Source of the DNA: Pseudomonas sp. PDM15
GTDB taxonomy: Bacteria > Pseudomonadota > Gammaproteobacteria > Pseudomonadales > Pseudomonadaceae
Length of the DNA: 64,000 nt
Direction: 5' to 3'
Assembly: GCF_014851565.1 (NCBI RefSeq)
Contig: NZ_JACVAA010000007.1
Span: 1-64,000, forward strand
Shown in pieces: positions 10,226-19,795 of the stretch. A model generated the notes under the pieces. The model worked only from the letters and a program-made list of their open reading frames with translations. It was not told the origin of the DNA and searched no databases. Both the position numbers and the translations under genes were made by a program. Each line of letters starts with the position of its first letter. Positions within the stretch are counted from its first letter, which is position 1.

Positions 10226-11263
10226 CTAGCGAGGCATGGCTTGGTCGCGCAGTCGCGCGGCCAGTTCGGCCAGCGCCTGGTCCTGCTGCTGCAGTGCGCG
10301 GATGGCGTCGCTGGATATTGCCGGCGGAGCGGCGAGCGGGCCGCCCATCGTCTGCAGCAGATCACTCAATCGGCCGGCGATTTCCAGGGTGCGCTCCTGG
10401 CTTGCGCGCAGTGCCGCCAGGCTGTCGGCGATGCGCTGTTGCGCTTCCTCGCTGCTCTGCGCGCCGTCCTGGGCCAGTTGATTGGTCTGCGCGTCGGCCT
10501 GGCGCAGGGCCTCCAGCATCTCGCCCACCGTGCTGCGAATGGCCAGGGAAAAGTCGGTGGAGCGGCTGGACAGGGCGCGCACCTCGTCGGCCACCACGGC
10601 GAAGCCACGGCCGCTCTCGCCTGCCCGTGCCGCCTCGATGGCGGCATTCAGCGCCAGCAGATTGGTCTGCTTGGCGATGGAGTCCATGTCGGTGGTGGCG
10701 CGCAGCACGGTCTCGGCCTGTTGCGCGATGCCGCGCATGCCCTCGGCCAGAACGGCGGTCTGCTCGCGGGTCTGCCGCTGCTGGTCGAGCAGGGCGGCGA
10801 GTGCCTGGCGGGCCTGCGCCTCGTCGTCCGGCGCCGACATCGGCAACTCGGCCAGCAGGGCCTGGGCGCCGTGATTCTGCTGCCGCAGTCGTTCGTCCTC
10901 GGTCTGCCAGTGCCGCTGGGCGGCATCGTCGCGTGCCTGTAGATCCTGTTGCAGGCGTTCGAGCAACGCGCGTTGCTGCGCGCACTGGGCATCCAGCGCA
11001 TCGGCCAGCGGCGTCAGCCAGGGCAGGGGTTCGGCCTCGCTCGGTCGTGGCTGCATCAACGCTCGCCAATGGGTGGCGGTGGCCAGCGCGGGCAGCAGAC
11101 CGAAGCTCAGGCACACGCCGCTGAACAGGCAGATCCACAGCGGCAGGCCACCCCAGGCGCCCAGGCCGACCAGCAGCCAGGGCGACACCTGCAGCGCCAC
11201 GGCAGCCAAGCTGAAGGCCTTCGGCGGAATCTCGTGGAGGTCGGAAAAGCGCGGGTTGTACAT
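10226..11263 (-). CDS. Short methyl-accepting chemotaxis-type signalling protein
   Basis: A 345-aa receptor with two closely spaced hydrophobic segments (about 17-60) but no periplasmic ligand domain and no HAMP domain. A coiled-coil linker (about 90-170) leads into an MCP signalling hairpin whose tip carries the highly conserved segment from SIAKQTNLLALNAAIEAARAG to GFAVVADEVRALS. It should couple to CheW/CheA or to a chemosensory-like pathway, sensing a membrane or cytoplasmic signal. The methylation helices are short, so adaptation may be limited. The partner kinase is not in the window. It lies downstream of the HD-GYP gene on the same strand with a 117-bp gap. Confidence 0.88.
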   Translation of the reverse strand: MYNPRFSDLHEIPPKAFSLAAVALQVSPWLLVGLGAWGGLPLWICLFSGVCLSFGLLPALATATHWRALMQPRPSEAEPLPWLTPLADALDAQCAQQRALLERLQQDLQARDDAAQRHWQTEDERLRQQNHGAQALLAELPMSAPDDEAQARQALAALLDQQRQTREQTAVLAEGMRGIAQQAETVLRATTDMDSIAKQTNLLALNAAIEAARAGESGRGFAVVADEVRALSSRSTDFSLAIRSTVGEMLEALRQADAQTNQLAQDGAQSSEEAQQRIADSLAALRASQERTLEIAGRLSDLLQTMGGPLAAPPAISSDAIRALQQQDQALAELAARLRDQAMPR

Positions 11264-11380
11264 GGCTGGCCGGGTCTACTTCTTGTTTGGCGGCGATCGA
11301 TCTGATCCGCTGTATCGGCAGCGGCGACGGTTCGCTGAGTTTAGGCGCGATTGTTCTGGCGCGGTCATCCGCACTAAGCG

Positions 11381-12637
11381 CTATTTTCCGCGCTGGCGCG
11401 GGTCGACGTAATAGGTGAGTTGCTGGCGCGGGTTCAGGTACTCCAGCGCCTCCAGAGGCAGCTGCGCCGGACGCAGGCTGCGGGCGATGGCCAGCCGGGG
11501 CTCGTGCTCCAGGTTGACGATCAGCGCCTCGGCCTTGGGCACACTCGGCTCGTAGAGAATCAGCGTCGGCTTCAGCGGCAGGCTCGGGTGCATGGCCAGC
11601 ACCAGGGCGTAGCGCTCGTCCTCCAGCTGCACCAGGCTGCCCGGCGGGTACACGCCCATGCAGCGGATAAAGGCCTTCAGCGCCACCTCGTCGAAGCGCT
11701 CGCGCTGCTGCTTGAACATCAGCGTCAGCGCCTCGTGGGGGCTCAGACCGTCGCGCGGGTTGAGCGGGTTGCACAGGTTGTCGAAGGCGTTGGCGATACT
11801 CACCACCCGGCTCAGGCGGCCGATGGCCGCCTCGCGCAGGCCCTTGGGATAGCCGCTGCCGTCGCAGTATTCGTGGTGCTCCTGGATGATTCGCAGCACC
11901 TCGTCGTCGAGCATCAGCTCGCGACCGCGGCGCACGCCGAAGTCCACGTGCAGCTGCAGCAGCTGCTGCTCGGGGCGGGTCAACGGCTCGGCCTTGAGCA
12001 GTACTTTGCTCGGCACCTCCAGCTTGCCCATGTCGTGCAGCAGCGCGCCCAGGCCCAGGCTGTGGCAGGCCTCGGAGTCGTAGCCGAGCTGGCGGCCGAG
12101 CATCACCGACAGCACGGTGACGTTGAGCGGGTGGAAGTAGGCGTCGTCGGCGGCCTTGCCGTTGATGCTGTGCAGCGCCGCGCCATCCTCGCCGAGCAGC
12201 GCCTCGACCAGCTCGCGCACCACCTCGCCGGCCAGCTTGATGGCGTCTTCCGGCTGATTGCGCAGGGCCTGGTTGAGCGACTTCACCCGCTGGCTTGCCT
12301 GCACGAAGGTGCGGTCCACTTCGGCCAGGCGCTTGCGCAGGGCACCGAGCTTGGCCGCGCGGGCCTGGCGTGCCTGTTCCTCGGGGCTGGGCTTGGGCGG
12401 CTCCTCGGCCTGCTCCTGCGGCTCGGCGGGTTGCAACGCCAGGGGCTGGCAGTCGCTGCGCGCCGGCTCGTAGCGCAGCTGGCTCAGGCCCAGGCCGCGC
12501 AGGGCCTGGAGCTGGCCCTCGTCCTTGATCTTGAAACTGCTGAAGGCGAAGTTGTGCTCCCACCAGCTCAGGTCCAGGTGGATATAAAGACCCACGCACA
12601 GCTGGTCGGGGGAGATGAGCTTGGTGACTGCGGGCAT
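11381..12637 (-). CDS. HD-GYP domain c-di-GMP phosphodiesterase
   Basis: A 418-aa protein with an N-terminal DUF3391-type region (about 1-130) and a central HD-GYP domain (about 150-340). The metal-binding His201-Asp202 (LHDMGK) and the signature from His254 to Pro264 (HHEYCDGSGYP) are complete, so hydrolysis of c-di-GMP to GMP or pGpG is predicted. There is no receiver or membrane domain. The segment from about residue 345 onward (LILYEPSV...) matches the tail seen in DUF3391-HD-GYP proteins. It sits between the MCP gene and padR on the same strand. Confidence 0.9.
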   Translation of the reverse strand: MPAVTKLISPDQLCVGLYIHLDLSWWEHNFAFSSFKIKDEGQLQALRGLGLSQLRYEPARSDCQPLALQPAEPQEQAEEPPKPSPEEQARQARAAKLGALRKRLAEVDRTFVQASQRVKSLNQALRNQPEDAIKLAGEVVRELVEALLGEDGAALHSINGKAADDAYFHPLNVTVLSVMLGRQLGYDSEACHSLGLGALLHDMGKLEVPSKVLLKAEPLTRPEQQLLQLHVDFGVRRGRELMLDDEVLRIIQEHHEYCDGSGYPKGLREAAIGRLSRVVSIANAFDNLCNPLNPRDGLSPHEALTLMFKQQRERFDEVALKAFIRCMGVYPPGSLVQLEDERYALVLAMHPSLPLKPTLILYEPSVPKAEALIVNLEHEPRLAIARSLRPAQLPLEALEYLNPRQQLTYYVDPRQRGK

Positions 12638-12705
12638 GCGGGTATCGAGTGTTGCTGGCCTTTTGCTGGCAGTCTAGCGCCTTGCCGCCGGGCTGGCAGC
12701 CGCTG

Positions 12706-13245
12706 TCAGGGTATTCGTGTCAGCTCCGTCTCGACTTCGGCCGCCCAGGCCAGCCAGGACTGTTCGCCGAGAATGCCGCGACGCAAGGTCAGGTACGGTA
12801 GGCGCAGCGCGTCGCGCTGTTCGGCGGGCAGGGCGTGGTAGTCGCGCTCGATGCTCAGCAGGCTGTCCAGGGTCTTGCGGTGCACGGCCACGTGGCGGCT
12901 CATTTCCTCGCGCAGGTTGTCCAGCGAGGTGTGGGCGCCGGCATACAACTTCACCAGCAGCGCATCGTTGATCTTGTTCGGCTGCACGGGCTCGCCCAGC
13001 CAGCGCAGCAGCTCGGTGTGGCCGGCGGGGGTCAGGCGATAGATCTTCTTGTCCGGGCGGGTCTCCTGCGCCTCCGCCTCGAACTCCAGCCAGCCGGCCT
13101 CGTTGAGTTTCTTCAGTTCTAGATAGACCTGCTGGTGCTTGGCGTTCCAGAAGTAGCCGAGGCCATCCTTGAAGCGCTTGAGCAAGTCGTAGCCGCTACC
13201 GGGTTCGCTTTCCAGGAGGATAAGGATGGCGTGCTTGAGCGACAT
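12706..13245 (-). CDS. PadR family transcriptional regulator
   Basis: A 179-aa regulator with a PadR winged-helix domain (about 1-80, including the GSGYDLLKRFKDGLGYFW helix and the KIYRLTPAG wing) and a C-terminal Vir_act_alpha_C-type dimerisation helix bundle (about 90-175). It is divergently transcribed from the CrtI-like oxidoreductase gene, and the 126 bp between them hold two near-identical palindromes. The protein therefore most likely represses both its own gene and the oxidoreductase gene until an unknown ligand is bound. Confidence 0.92.
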   Translation of the reverse strand: MSLKHAILILLESEPGSGYDLLKRFKDGLGYFWNAKHQQVYLELKKLNEAGWLEFEAEAQETRPDKKIYRLTPAGHTELLRWLGEPVQPNKINDALLVKLYAGAHTSLDNLREEMSRHVAVHRKTLDSLLSIERDYHALPAEQRDALRLPYLTLRRGILGEQSWLAWAAEVETELTRIP

Positions 13246-13281
13246 GAACGGGCTTCACCGGCTGGCTGGGAGATGCGCGGC

Positions 13282-13287
13282 AGTATA
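13282..13287 (-). promoter_or_regulatory. -10 box of the padR promoter
   Basis: TATACT on the minus strand lies about 37 bp before the padR ATG. The matching -35 position falls in the left operator and is poor (CATGCA), as is common in repressor-controlled promoters. Confidence 0.5.
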
Positions 13288-13293
13288 CGGATT

Positions 13294-13309
13294 ATGCAAA
13301 AAGTTGCAT
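13294..13309. promoter_or_regulatory. PadR operator 1 (ATGCAA-N4-TTGCAT)
   Basis: A perfect 6-bp inverted repeat with an AAAG centre. Its right half-site is also the -35 (TTGCAT) of the oxidoreductase promoter and it overlaps the padR -35 region. The sequence resembles the ATGxxx-N-xxxCAT pattern of known PadR boxes. Binding is inferred. Confidence 0.75.
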
Positions 13310-13332
13310 GGTCGGCAGGTGCTGTCTAGTAT
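13304..13332 (+). promoter_or_regulatory. Promoter of the CrtI-like oxidoreductase gene
   Basis: TTGCAT (13304-13309) and TAGTAT (13327-13332) are spaced by exactly 17 bp on the plus strand. The -35 lies in operator 1 and the -10 runs into operator 2, so a bound PadR dimer would block RNA polymerase. Confidence 0.65.
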
Positions 13333-13346
13333 GCAAAAAATTGCAT
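13331..13346. promoter_or_regulatory. PadR operator 2 (ATGCAA-N4-TTGCAT)
   Basis: A second copy of the palindrome with an AAAA centre, 37 bp centre-to-centre from operator 1. It overlaps the -10 and start region of the oxidoreductase gene. Confidence 0.75.
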
Positions 13347-13371
13347 AGCGACAATAACGCAGGAGCCCTCC

Positions 13372-15018
<1,647 letters not shown>

Positions 15019-15026
15019 ATAAGGGT

Positions 15027-15053
15027 GGCCGCGTATGCCTGGCATGCGCGGCC
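15027..15053. terminator. Long hairpin between convergent genes
   Basis: A 13-bp inverted repeat with one mismatch (GGCCGCGTATGCC / GGCATGCGCGGCC) lies between the ends of the oxidoreductase gene and the convergent secreted-protein gene. It lacks a T-tract on both strands, so it may only stabilise 3' ends. Confidence 0.4.
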
Positions 15054-15061
15054 GGAAGAGC

Positions 15062-15721
15062 TTACTCGGCGGCGCCGGTAATGCTGATGGTGACCTGGTC
15101 CCCCGGGTTGACCTGCAGGCCAGCCTGCTTGCAGTCGAACAGGGTCGCCGTGCTCTTGCGCACCAGGCGCTGGCCGCTGGTACGGTTCAAGCAGGTGTAG
15201 CTGACAGGTTTGACACCGACGGTGCTGACGCCCATTGGCGTTACCAGGTTGTAGCTGAGCTGACCACGCAAGGCCGGCGTGGCGCCTTCACAGTGCTGTT
15301 CGAAGCTGGCATTGATGCCGGTGACCACGCCCTCAGAGTCGTAGCTGACCTCGAAGATATCGAAGCGGCCGGTCAGCGTATTGCAACCGCGGCCGCTGCC
15401 GGAGAAGTCCAGGCCTGGCGCATTGGCAGCCTGGAATGGCCAGCGGGTGGCGGCCAGGTAACTGCCTGGCTGCAGCTGGGCATTGCCCGGTGCGGCCAGG
15501 TTCAGGCTCCACCAGGCGCTGCCGCTCTCGATATTCAGGGCGATGCCGTTGTCGTAATTCTTGCTGTAGCGGAAGGTGGCGTTGGCATCGGTATAGAGAT
15601 AGCTCTTGCCCTGGCCGATGTAGTCGCCGGCGTCGCTCTTCAGGGTCAGGCGCGTTTCGGCGCTGGTGGCGCAGCTGGCGGCCAGCAGCAGGCAGGCGAG
15701 GGCGGGTTTGAAGACGTTCAT
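15062..15721 (-). CDS. Secreted protein of unknown function
   Basis: A 219-aa protein with a clear signal peptide (about 1-21, hydrophobic core ALACLLLAAS, probable cleavage after TSA). The mature part is beta-rich and polar, has no transmembrane helix and contains four cysteines after the signal region (in GRGCNTL, EQHCEG, SYTCLN and FDCKQ), which could make two disulfides in the periplasm or outside the cell. The ribosome site AGGGA precedes the ATG. I do not recognise a family. It is the last minus-strand gene of the msrA-yjfB stretch but is separated from it by 212 bp. Confidence 0.75.
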   Translation of the reverse strand: MNVFKPALACLLLAASCATSAETRLTLKSDAGDYIGQGKSYLYTDANATFRYSKNYDNGIALNIESGSAWWSLNLAAPGNAQLQPGSYLAATRWPFQAANAPGLDFSGSGRGCNTLTGRFDIFEVSYDSEGVVTGINASFEQHCEGATPALRGQLSYNLVTPMGVSTVGVKPVSYTCLNRTSGQRLVRKSTATLFDCKQAGLQVNPGDQVTISITGAAE

Positions 15722-15933
15722 GCAATGTCCCTTTGCTAGATGAGGAGGAGTGATGGCTGGCCCCCGACTCCATTCTGGGTGGCCTGCACGGTGGCCAGAT
15801 TAGCCGATTTCCGCCTGCCTTCCGGGCCTGATGCCGGGAATGTGATCGCCGCCTGGTCCTGCCCCAATAGTCAGATTCGGTATCCGCCGCTGTGCGCCGA
15901 GGTTCGTCTTTCCACGCAAAGCTATGTCCGGCG

Positions 15934-16131
15934 CTAGACCGTCACGTCTATCGCATTGCCCAAGTTTGGCGGATTGCTCGGTGGAGTGACCTGCGGAATG
16001 GCCTGGATCAGGCCGATGGCGCTGGCGGCCTGAATATCCAGGGACTTTCTCAGCAGCATCAGCGAGGCGGTTGCCGAGGCCTGTGCCGCGTTGGCATTGG
16101 AAACGGCGCTGGCGATATTGCTCAGGTCCAT
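15934..16131 (-). CDS. Small YjfB-type putative motility protein
   Basis: A 65-aa protein beginning MDLSNIASAVSNANAAQASA and ending in a Pro/Asn-rich tail. It resembles the YjfB_motility family of short proteins annotated as putative motility factors. An upstream in-frame ATG exists at 16197, but CAGGAG eight bases before the ATG at 16131 decides the start. It carries no signal peptide or membrane helix, only a Ser/Ala-rich helix (about 3-45). Function is unknown; the family name rests on context in flagellated bacteria. msrA ends 66 bp upstream, with a strong hairpin in between. Confidence 0.75.
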   Translation of the reverse strand: MDLSNIASAVSNANAAQASATASLMLLRKSLDIQAASAIGLIQAIPQVTPPSNPPNLGNAIDVTV

Positions 16132-16153
16132 GACGGGTTCTCCTGAGGAGATG

Positions 16154-16178
16154 GCTCTACCGGGTCGACCGGTAGAGC
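16154..16178 (-). terminator. Strong hairpin between msrA and the YjfB-type gene
   Basis: GCTCTACCGG and CCGGTAGAGC form a perfect 10-bp stem with a 5-nt loop, 20 bp after the msrA stop and 22 bp before the small ORF. It has no U-run, so it may be an mRNA processing or stability element rather than a terminator. Confidence 0.45.
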
Positions 16179-16197
16179 GTGGCGAAGGTTCCGCCAC

Positions 16198-16845
16198 TCA
16201 GACCGGCAGGCACACCCCGGTACCGCCCAGCCCGCAATAGCCGCCTGGGTTCTTCGCCAGGTATTGCTGGTGATAGGCCTCGGCGTAGTAGAAGGCCGGC
16301 GCGTCGGCGATCTCGGTGGTGATGGGGCCGAGACCGGCCTTTTCCAGTTCGGCCTGGAACTGCGCCTGGCTGGCTTCGGCGGCAGCGCGTTGGGCCGCGT
16401 CCAAGCAATAGATGGCCGAGCGGTACTGGGTGCCGATATCGTTGCCCTGGCGCATGCCCTGGGTCGGGTTGTGCGCTTCCCAGAACACCTTGAGCAGTTG
16501 CTCGTAGCTGGTCTGCTGCGGGTCGAACACCACCAGCACCACCTCAGTATGGCCGGTCAGGCCTGAGCAGACCTCTTCGTAGGTCGGGTTCGGCGTATGG
16601 CCGCCGGCGTAGCCCACGGCGGTGGTCCACACGCCGGGCTGTTGCCAGAAGCGCCGTTCGACGCCCCAGAAGCAACCCATGGCGAACACCGCCTGCTGCA
16701 GGCCGGCGGGGAAGGGTGCCTTGAGCGGGTTGCCGTTGACATAGTGGGCGGCGGGCACCGCCATGCTCTCGGCACGGCCGGGCAGGGCCTGTTCGGCGCT
16801 GGGCAGTTCGAGTTTGTGGGCGAGGATTTGCGAACGCAGAACCAT
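16198..16845 (-). CDS. msrA: Peptide methionine sulfoxide reductase MsrA
   Basis: A 215-aa cytoplasmic enzyme that reduces methionine-S-sulfoxide in proteins using thioredoxin. The catalytic GCFWG motif has Cys58, and the C-terminal GYCGLGGTGVCLPV tail supplies the resolving Cys204 and Cys212 as in the classical three-cysteine MsrA. The EVVLVVFDP and HNPTQGMRQGNDIGTQYRS segments are fully conserved. It follows dipA on the same strand, 130 bp away. Confidence 0.97.
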   Translation of the reverse strand: MVLRSQILAHKLELPSAEQALPGRAESMAVPAAHYVNGNPLKAPFPAGLQQAVFAMGCFWGVERRFWQQPGVWTTAVGYAGGHTPNPTYEEVCSGLTGHTEVVLVVFDPQQTSYEQLLKVFWEAHNPTQGMRQGNDIGTQYRSAIYCLDAAQRAAAEASQAQFQAELEKAGLGPITTEIADAPAFYYAEAYHQQYLAKNPGGYCGLGGTGVCLPV

Positions 16846-16975
16846 GATCTGTTCCTGTGCTGTGACGGACTGGGGATAGCTTACTCCGCTGGGCGGGCGG
16901 TTGAAGCTGAGGGATAGACGCGTATCGTGAAGCTGGATTACAGCGCAGGCCTGCCGTTGGTCGGCTGGGCGAGGT

Positions 16976-19669
16976 TCAGGCGCCGCGGCAGGGGTAGCGG
17001 CGCAGGCTGTCCACCAGGTCGCGGCCGGGAATCGGCCGGTCGAACAGGTAGCCCTGGCCGACGTCGCACAGCTGACGGCGCAGGAAGCCGAGCTGGGCGG
17101 CGGTCTCGATGCCTTCGGCGACCACCTTGAGCTTGAGGTTGTGGGCCATGGCGATCACCGCGGAGGTGATCTCCATGTCGTCCTGGTTCTCGGGAATGTC
17201 CTTGATAAAGCTGCGGTCGATCTTGATCACGTCGATCGGGAATTTCTTCAGGTAGCTCAGCGACGAGTAACCGGTGCCGAAGTCGTCCATCGCCAGGGTC
17301 AGGCCCAGGGCCTTGAGGCGCGCCACCTGTTGGCGGGTGGCGTCGTTGCCTTCGAGCAGCAGGCTCTCGGTCAGCTCCACTTCCAGCAGATGTGCCGGCA
17401 GCTGCTCCTCGTCGAGGATGGCGGCGATCGAGCCGACCAGGTCGGGGTCAGTGAACTGCTTGGCCGACAGGTTGATCGCCACCTGGATATCGCCCATGCC
17501 CAGGGCTGACAGCTCCAGGCTGGCGCGGCAGGCTTGGCGTACCACCCATTTGCCGATGGGGATGATCAGGCCGGTTTCCTCGGCGACGCTGATGAACTGG
17601 TCCGGGCTGATCATGCCCTTCTCCGGGTGCTGCCAGCGCAACAGCGCTTCCAGGCCGACCAGTTGCCCGCTCTTCAGGCACAGCTTGGGCTGGTAGTAGA
17701 CCTCCAGCTCGTTCTGGGTCAGCGCGCGCCGCAGGTTGTTCTCGACGAACAGCTTGTAGCTGGCCTCGGCATTCAGCGCCTCGGTGAATAGCTGGACCTG
17801 GTGCTTGCCGTTGGCCTTGGCCTTGTGCAGGGCCAGGCCGGCATGCTTCATCAGCACGTGCGGGTCGTCGCCGTGCAGCGGTGCGCAGGCCAGGCCAACC
17901 GAGCCGGTGACGCTGATCAGCTGGTTGTCGACGAACAGCGGCTTGTCCAGGGTCGCCAGCAGTTCCTGGGCCAATTTGAGGCCGGCTTCCTGCTCGGCGC
18001 CGTCCAGCAGCACGGCGAACTCGTTGCTGGCGAAGCGCGCCAGGCTGGTGTTCTGGCTCAGACTGTTGCGCAGGCGGCGGGCCAGGTTGGCCAGCAGCTT
18101 GTCGCCGGTCTGGTGGCCGAGGCTGTCGTTGATCCGCTTGAAGTTGTCGATGTCCACCAGCAGCAGGCTGAAGGCCTGGCCGTCGTGGCGGGCGAAGCGC
18201 TCTTCCAGGCAGCGGATGAAATAAGGGCGATTACCCAGGCCGGTGAGGTTGTCGCTGTAGGCCAGGCGCTCGATGCGCTGCTGGGCCAGCTTGCTCTGGG
18301 TGATGTCTTCGTAGATGCCGATGTAGTGGGTCAACTCGCCGTCGTCGTTGTACACCTTGGAGATCGACAGCTGGCCCCAGTAAGGCTCGAGGTTCTTGCG
18401 CCGGCTGCGGAACTCGCCCTGCCAGCTGTTGCGCTCGGCCAGGCCGGCCTGGGCGTCGAACAGCAGGTCGCCGAGGTTTTCCAGAGCCGGCAGCTGGGAG
18501 ATGCGCCGGCCCTGGATTTCCTCGGCGCCGTACTGGGTGATCGAGGTGAAGCTCGGGTTGACGTACTGCACCAGGCCGTCGCGGTCGAACAGCAGGAAGG
18601 CGCTGGCGCTCTGCTCCACGGCGCGCTGGAACAGGAACAGGGCGCTGGTGGCGTCGCGGCGCTGCTGGTTGCTCATGACCTGGGCGATCTGGTCGGCCAG
18701 CTCGCCAGCGAAGGCGATCTCGTCGGCCTGCCAGGTGCGCGCCGGGCCGATGTGTTCCAGGCACAGCACGCCGACCACTTCGCCACCGAGGCGGATGCTG
18801 GCGTCGAGCAAGGCGCTGATGCCCAGGGGCTTGAGGTAGCCGCGGGCCAGCTCGCTGGTGCGTGGATCGCGCTGGGCGTTGTGCGCGTCGATGGCGCGGC
18901 CGCTGTGCAGCGCCTCCAGATAGCGCGGGAACAGGCGAGCGTCGATGGTTGCCGGCATCTCGTGGCCGTCGATGTCGCGGCGGTACATGGCCACCGGCTC
19001 CAGTTGGTCGCCAATCAGATGCCAGACGCTGGCGCGGGCCACGTCATAGGTCTCGCAGGCGGCCTGGGTGATCAGCTCGGCGGCTTCCTTGAGCGGGTCC
19101 AGCGCGCTGTAGCGATGTCGCGCCAGGCGCACGATCAGGCTCTGCTGGGCGCGCGAGCGGATTAGGTGCTGCAGATGCTCTTCCTGGGAATGCTGGTACA
19201 GCTCCAGGGAGGTCTTGAGCTTGTTGTTCTGTTCTTCCAGCTCCTGCAGGCGCTGCTCGGCCAGGTTCTCGCCGGCCTCGGCGGTGACCAGCAGGTAGCC
19301 ACGCAGCAGCAGGCGGCCGCGTTGCTGGAACGACTCGCCGATCTCCAGCAGGTGCAGGGCGCCGTTGGGTGTGTGCAGGCGATAACGCACCGAATAGTGC
19401 GGCGCCTTGCTCAGCTGCAGCTGGATCTCGTCGTGCAGCTGGTAGCGCGACTCCGGCTCCATCAGGCTGGCGTAGGGGCAATCGAGCAGGGCGCAGAGTT
19501 CGCCGGCGCTGACGCCGAGCTGGCGTTCGCAGGCGGGATCGAGGAACAGCAAGGTCCAGCTGGGCTCGTTGATACGCTCGAAGCGCAGCATTCCCAGGCG
19601 CGAGGGCACTGGCAACTGCGTCACAACCTCGGCTGCCGTACGGCTGGCGGCATCGGGATGGCTTTTCAT
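16976..19669 (-). CDS. dipA: Multi-sensor c-di-GMP phosphodiesterase DipA
   Basis: An 897-aa cytoplasmic protein with the order PAS (about 20-140), coiled coil (about 150-180), GAF (about 180-335), PAS (about 345-465), GGDEF (about 475-630), EAL (about 640-890). The GGDEF signature is replaced by Ala-Ser-Asn-Glu-Phe at 547-551, so cyclase activity is not expected. The EAL motif at 674-676 (LEALLRW) and the downstream DDFGTGYSSL loop are intact, predicting c-di-GMP hydrolysis. Architecture, degenerate motif and position beside msrA and aceF match P. aeruginosa DipA (PA5017), which is needed for biofilm dispersion and motility. No membrane segment is visible; the signals sensed by PAS and GAF are unknown. 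Confidence 0.9.
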   Translation of the reverse strand: MKSHPDAASRTAAEVVTQLPVPSRLGMLRFERINEPSWTLLFLDPACERQLGVSAGELCALLDCPYASLMEPESRYQLHDEIQLQLSKAPHYSVRYRLHTPNGALHLLEIGESFQQRGRLLLRGYLLVTAEAGENLAEQRLQELEEQNNKLKTSLELYQHSQEEHLQHLIRSRAQQSLIVRLARHRYSALDPLKEAAELITQAACETYDVARASVWHLIGDQLEPVAMYRRDIDGHEMPATIDARLFPRYLEALHSGRAIDAHNAQRDPRTSELARGYLKPLGISALLDASIRLGGEVVGVLCLEHIGPARTWQADEIAFAGELADQIAQVMSNQQRRDATSALFLFQRAVEQSASAFLLFDRDGLVQYVNPSFTSITQYGAEEIQGRRISQLPALENLGDLLFDAQAGLAERNSWQGEFRSRRKNLEPYWGQLSISKVYNDDGELTHYIGIYEDITQSKLAQQRIERLAYSDNLTGLGNRPYFIRCLEERFARHDGQAFSLLLVDIDNFKRINDSLGHQTGDKLLANLARRLRNSLSQNTSLARFASNEFAVLLDGAEQEAGLKLAQELLATLDKPLFVDNQLISVTGSVGLACAPLHGDDPHVLMKHAGLALHKAKANGKHQVQLFTEALNAEASYKLFVENNLRRALTQNELEVYYQPKLCLKSGQLVGLEALLRWQHPEKGMISPDQFISVAEETGLIIPIGKWVVRQACRASLELSALGMGDIQVAINLSAKQFTDPDLVGSIAAILDEEQLPAHLLEVELTESLLLEGNDATRQQVARLKALGLTLAMDDFGTGYSSLSYLKKFPIDVIKIDRSFIKDIPENQDDMEITSAVIAMAHNLKLKVVAEGIETAAQLGFLRRQLCDVGQGYLFDRPIPGRDLVDSLRRYPCRGA

Positions 19670-19795
19670 CGAACGACGGGCTTCCTTATGCTGCCGCTTC
19701 AGGGCAGGCTTGGGACCCGTTGGCGCTCCAGTATGTGGGGCCGCCAGACGAGTTCACAGGTCTGTTACATCAACCAAGTGGGGCAAGGGTGCATC

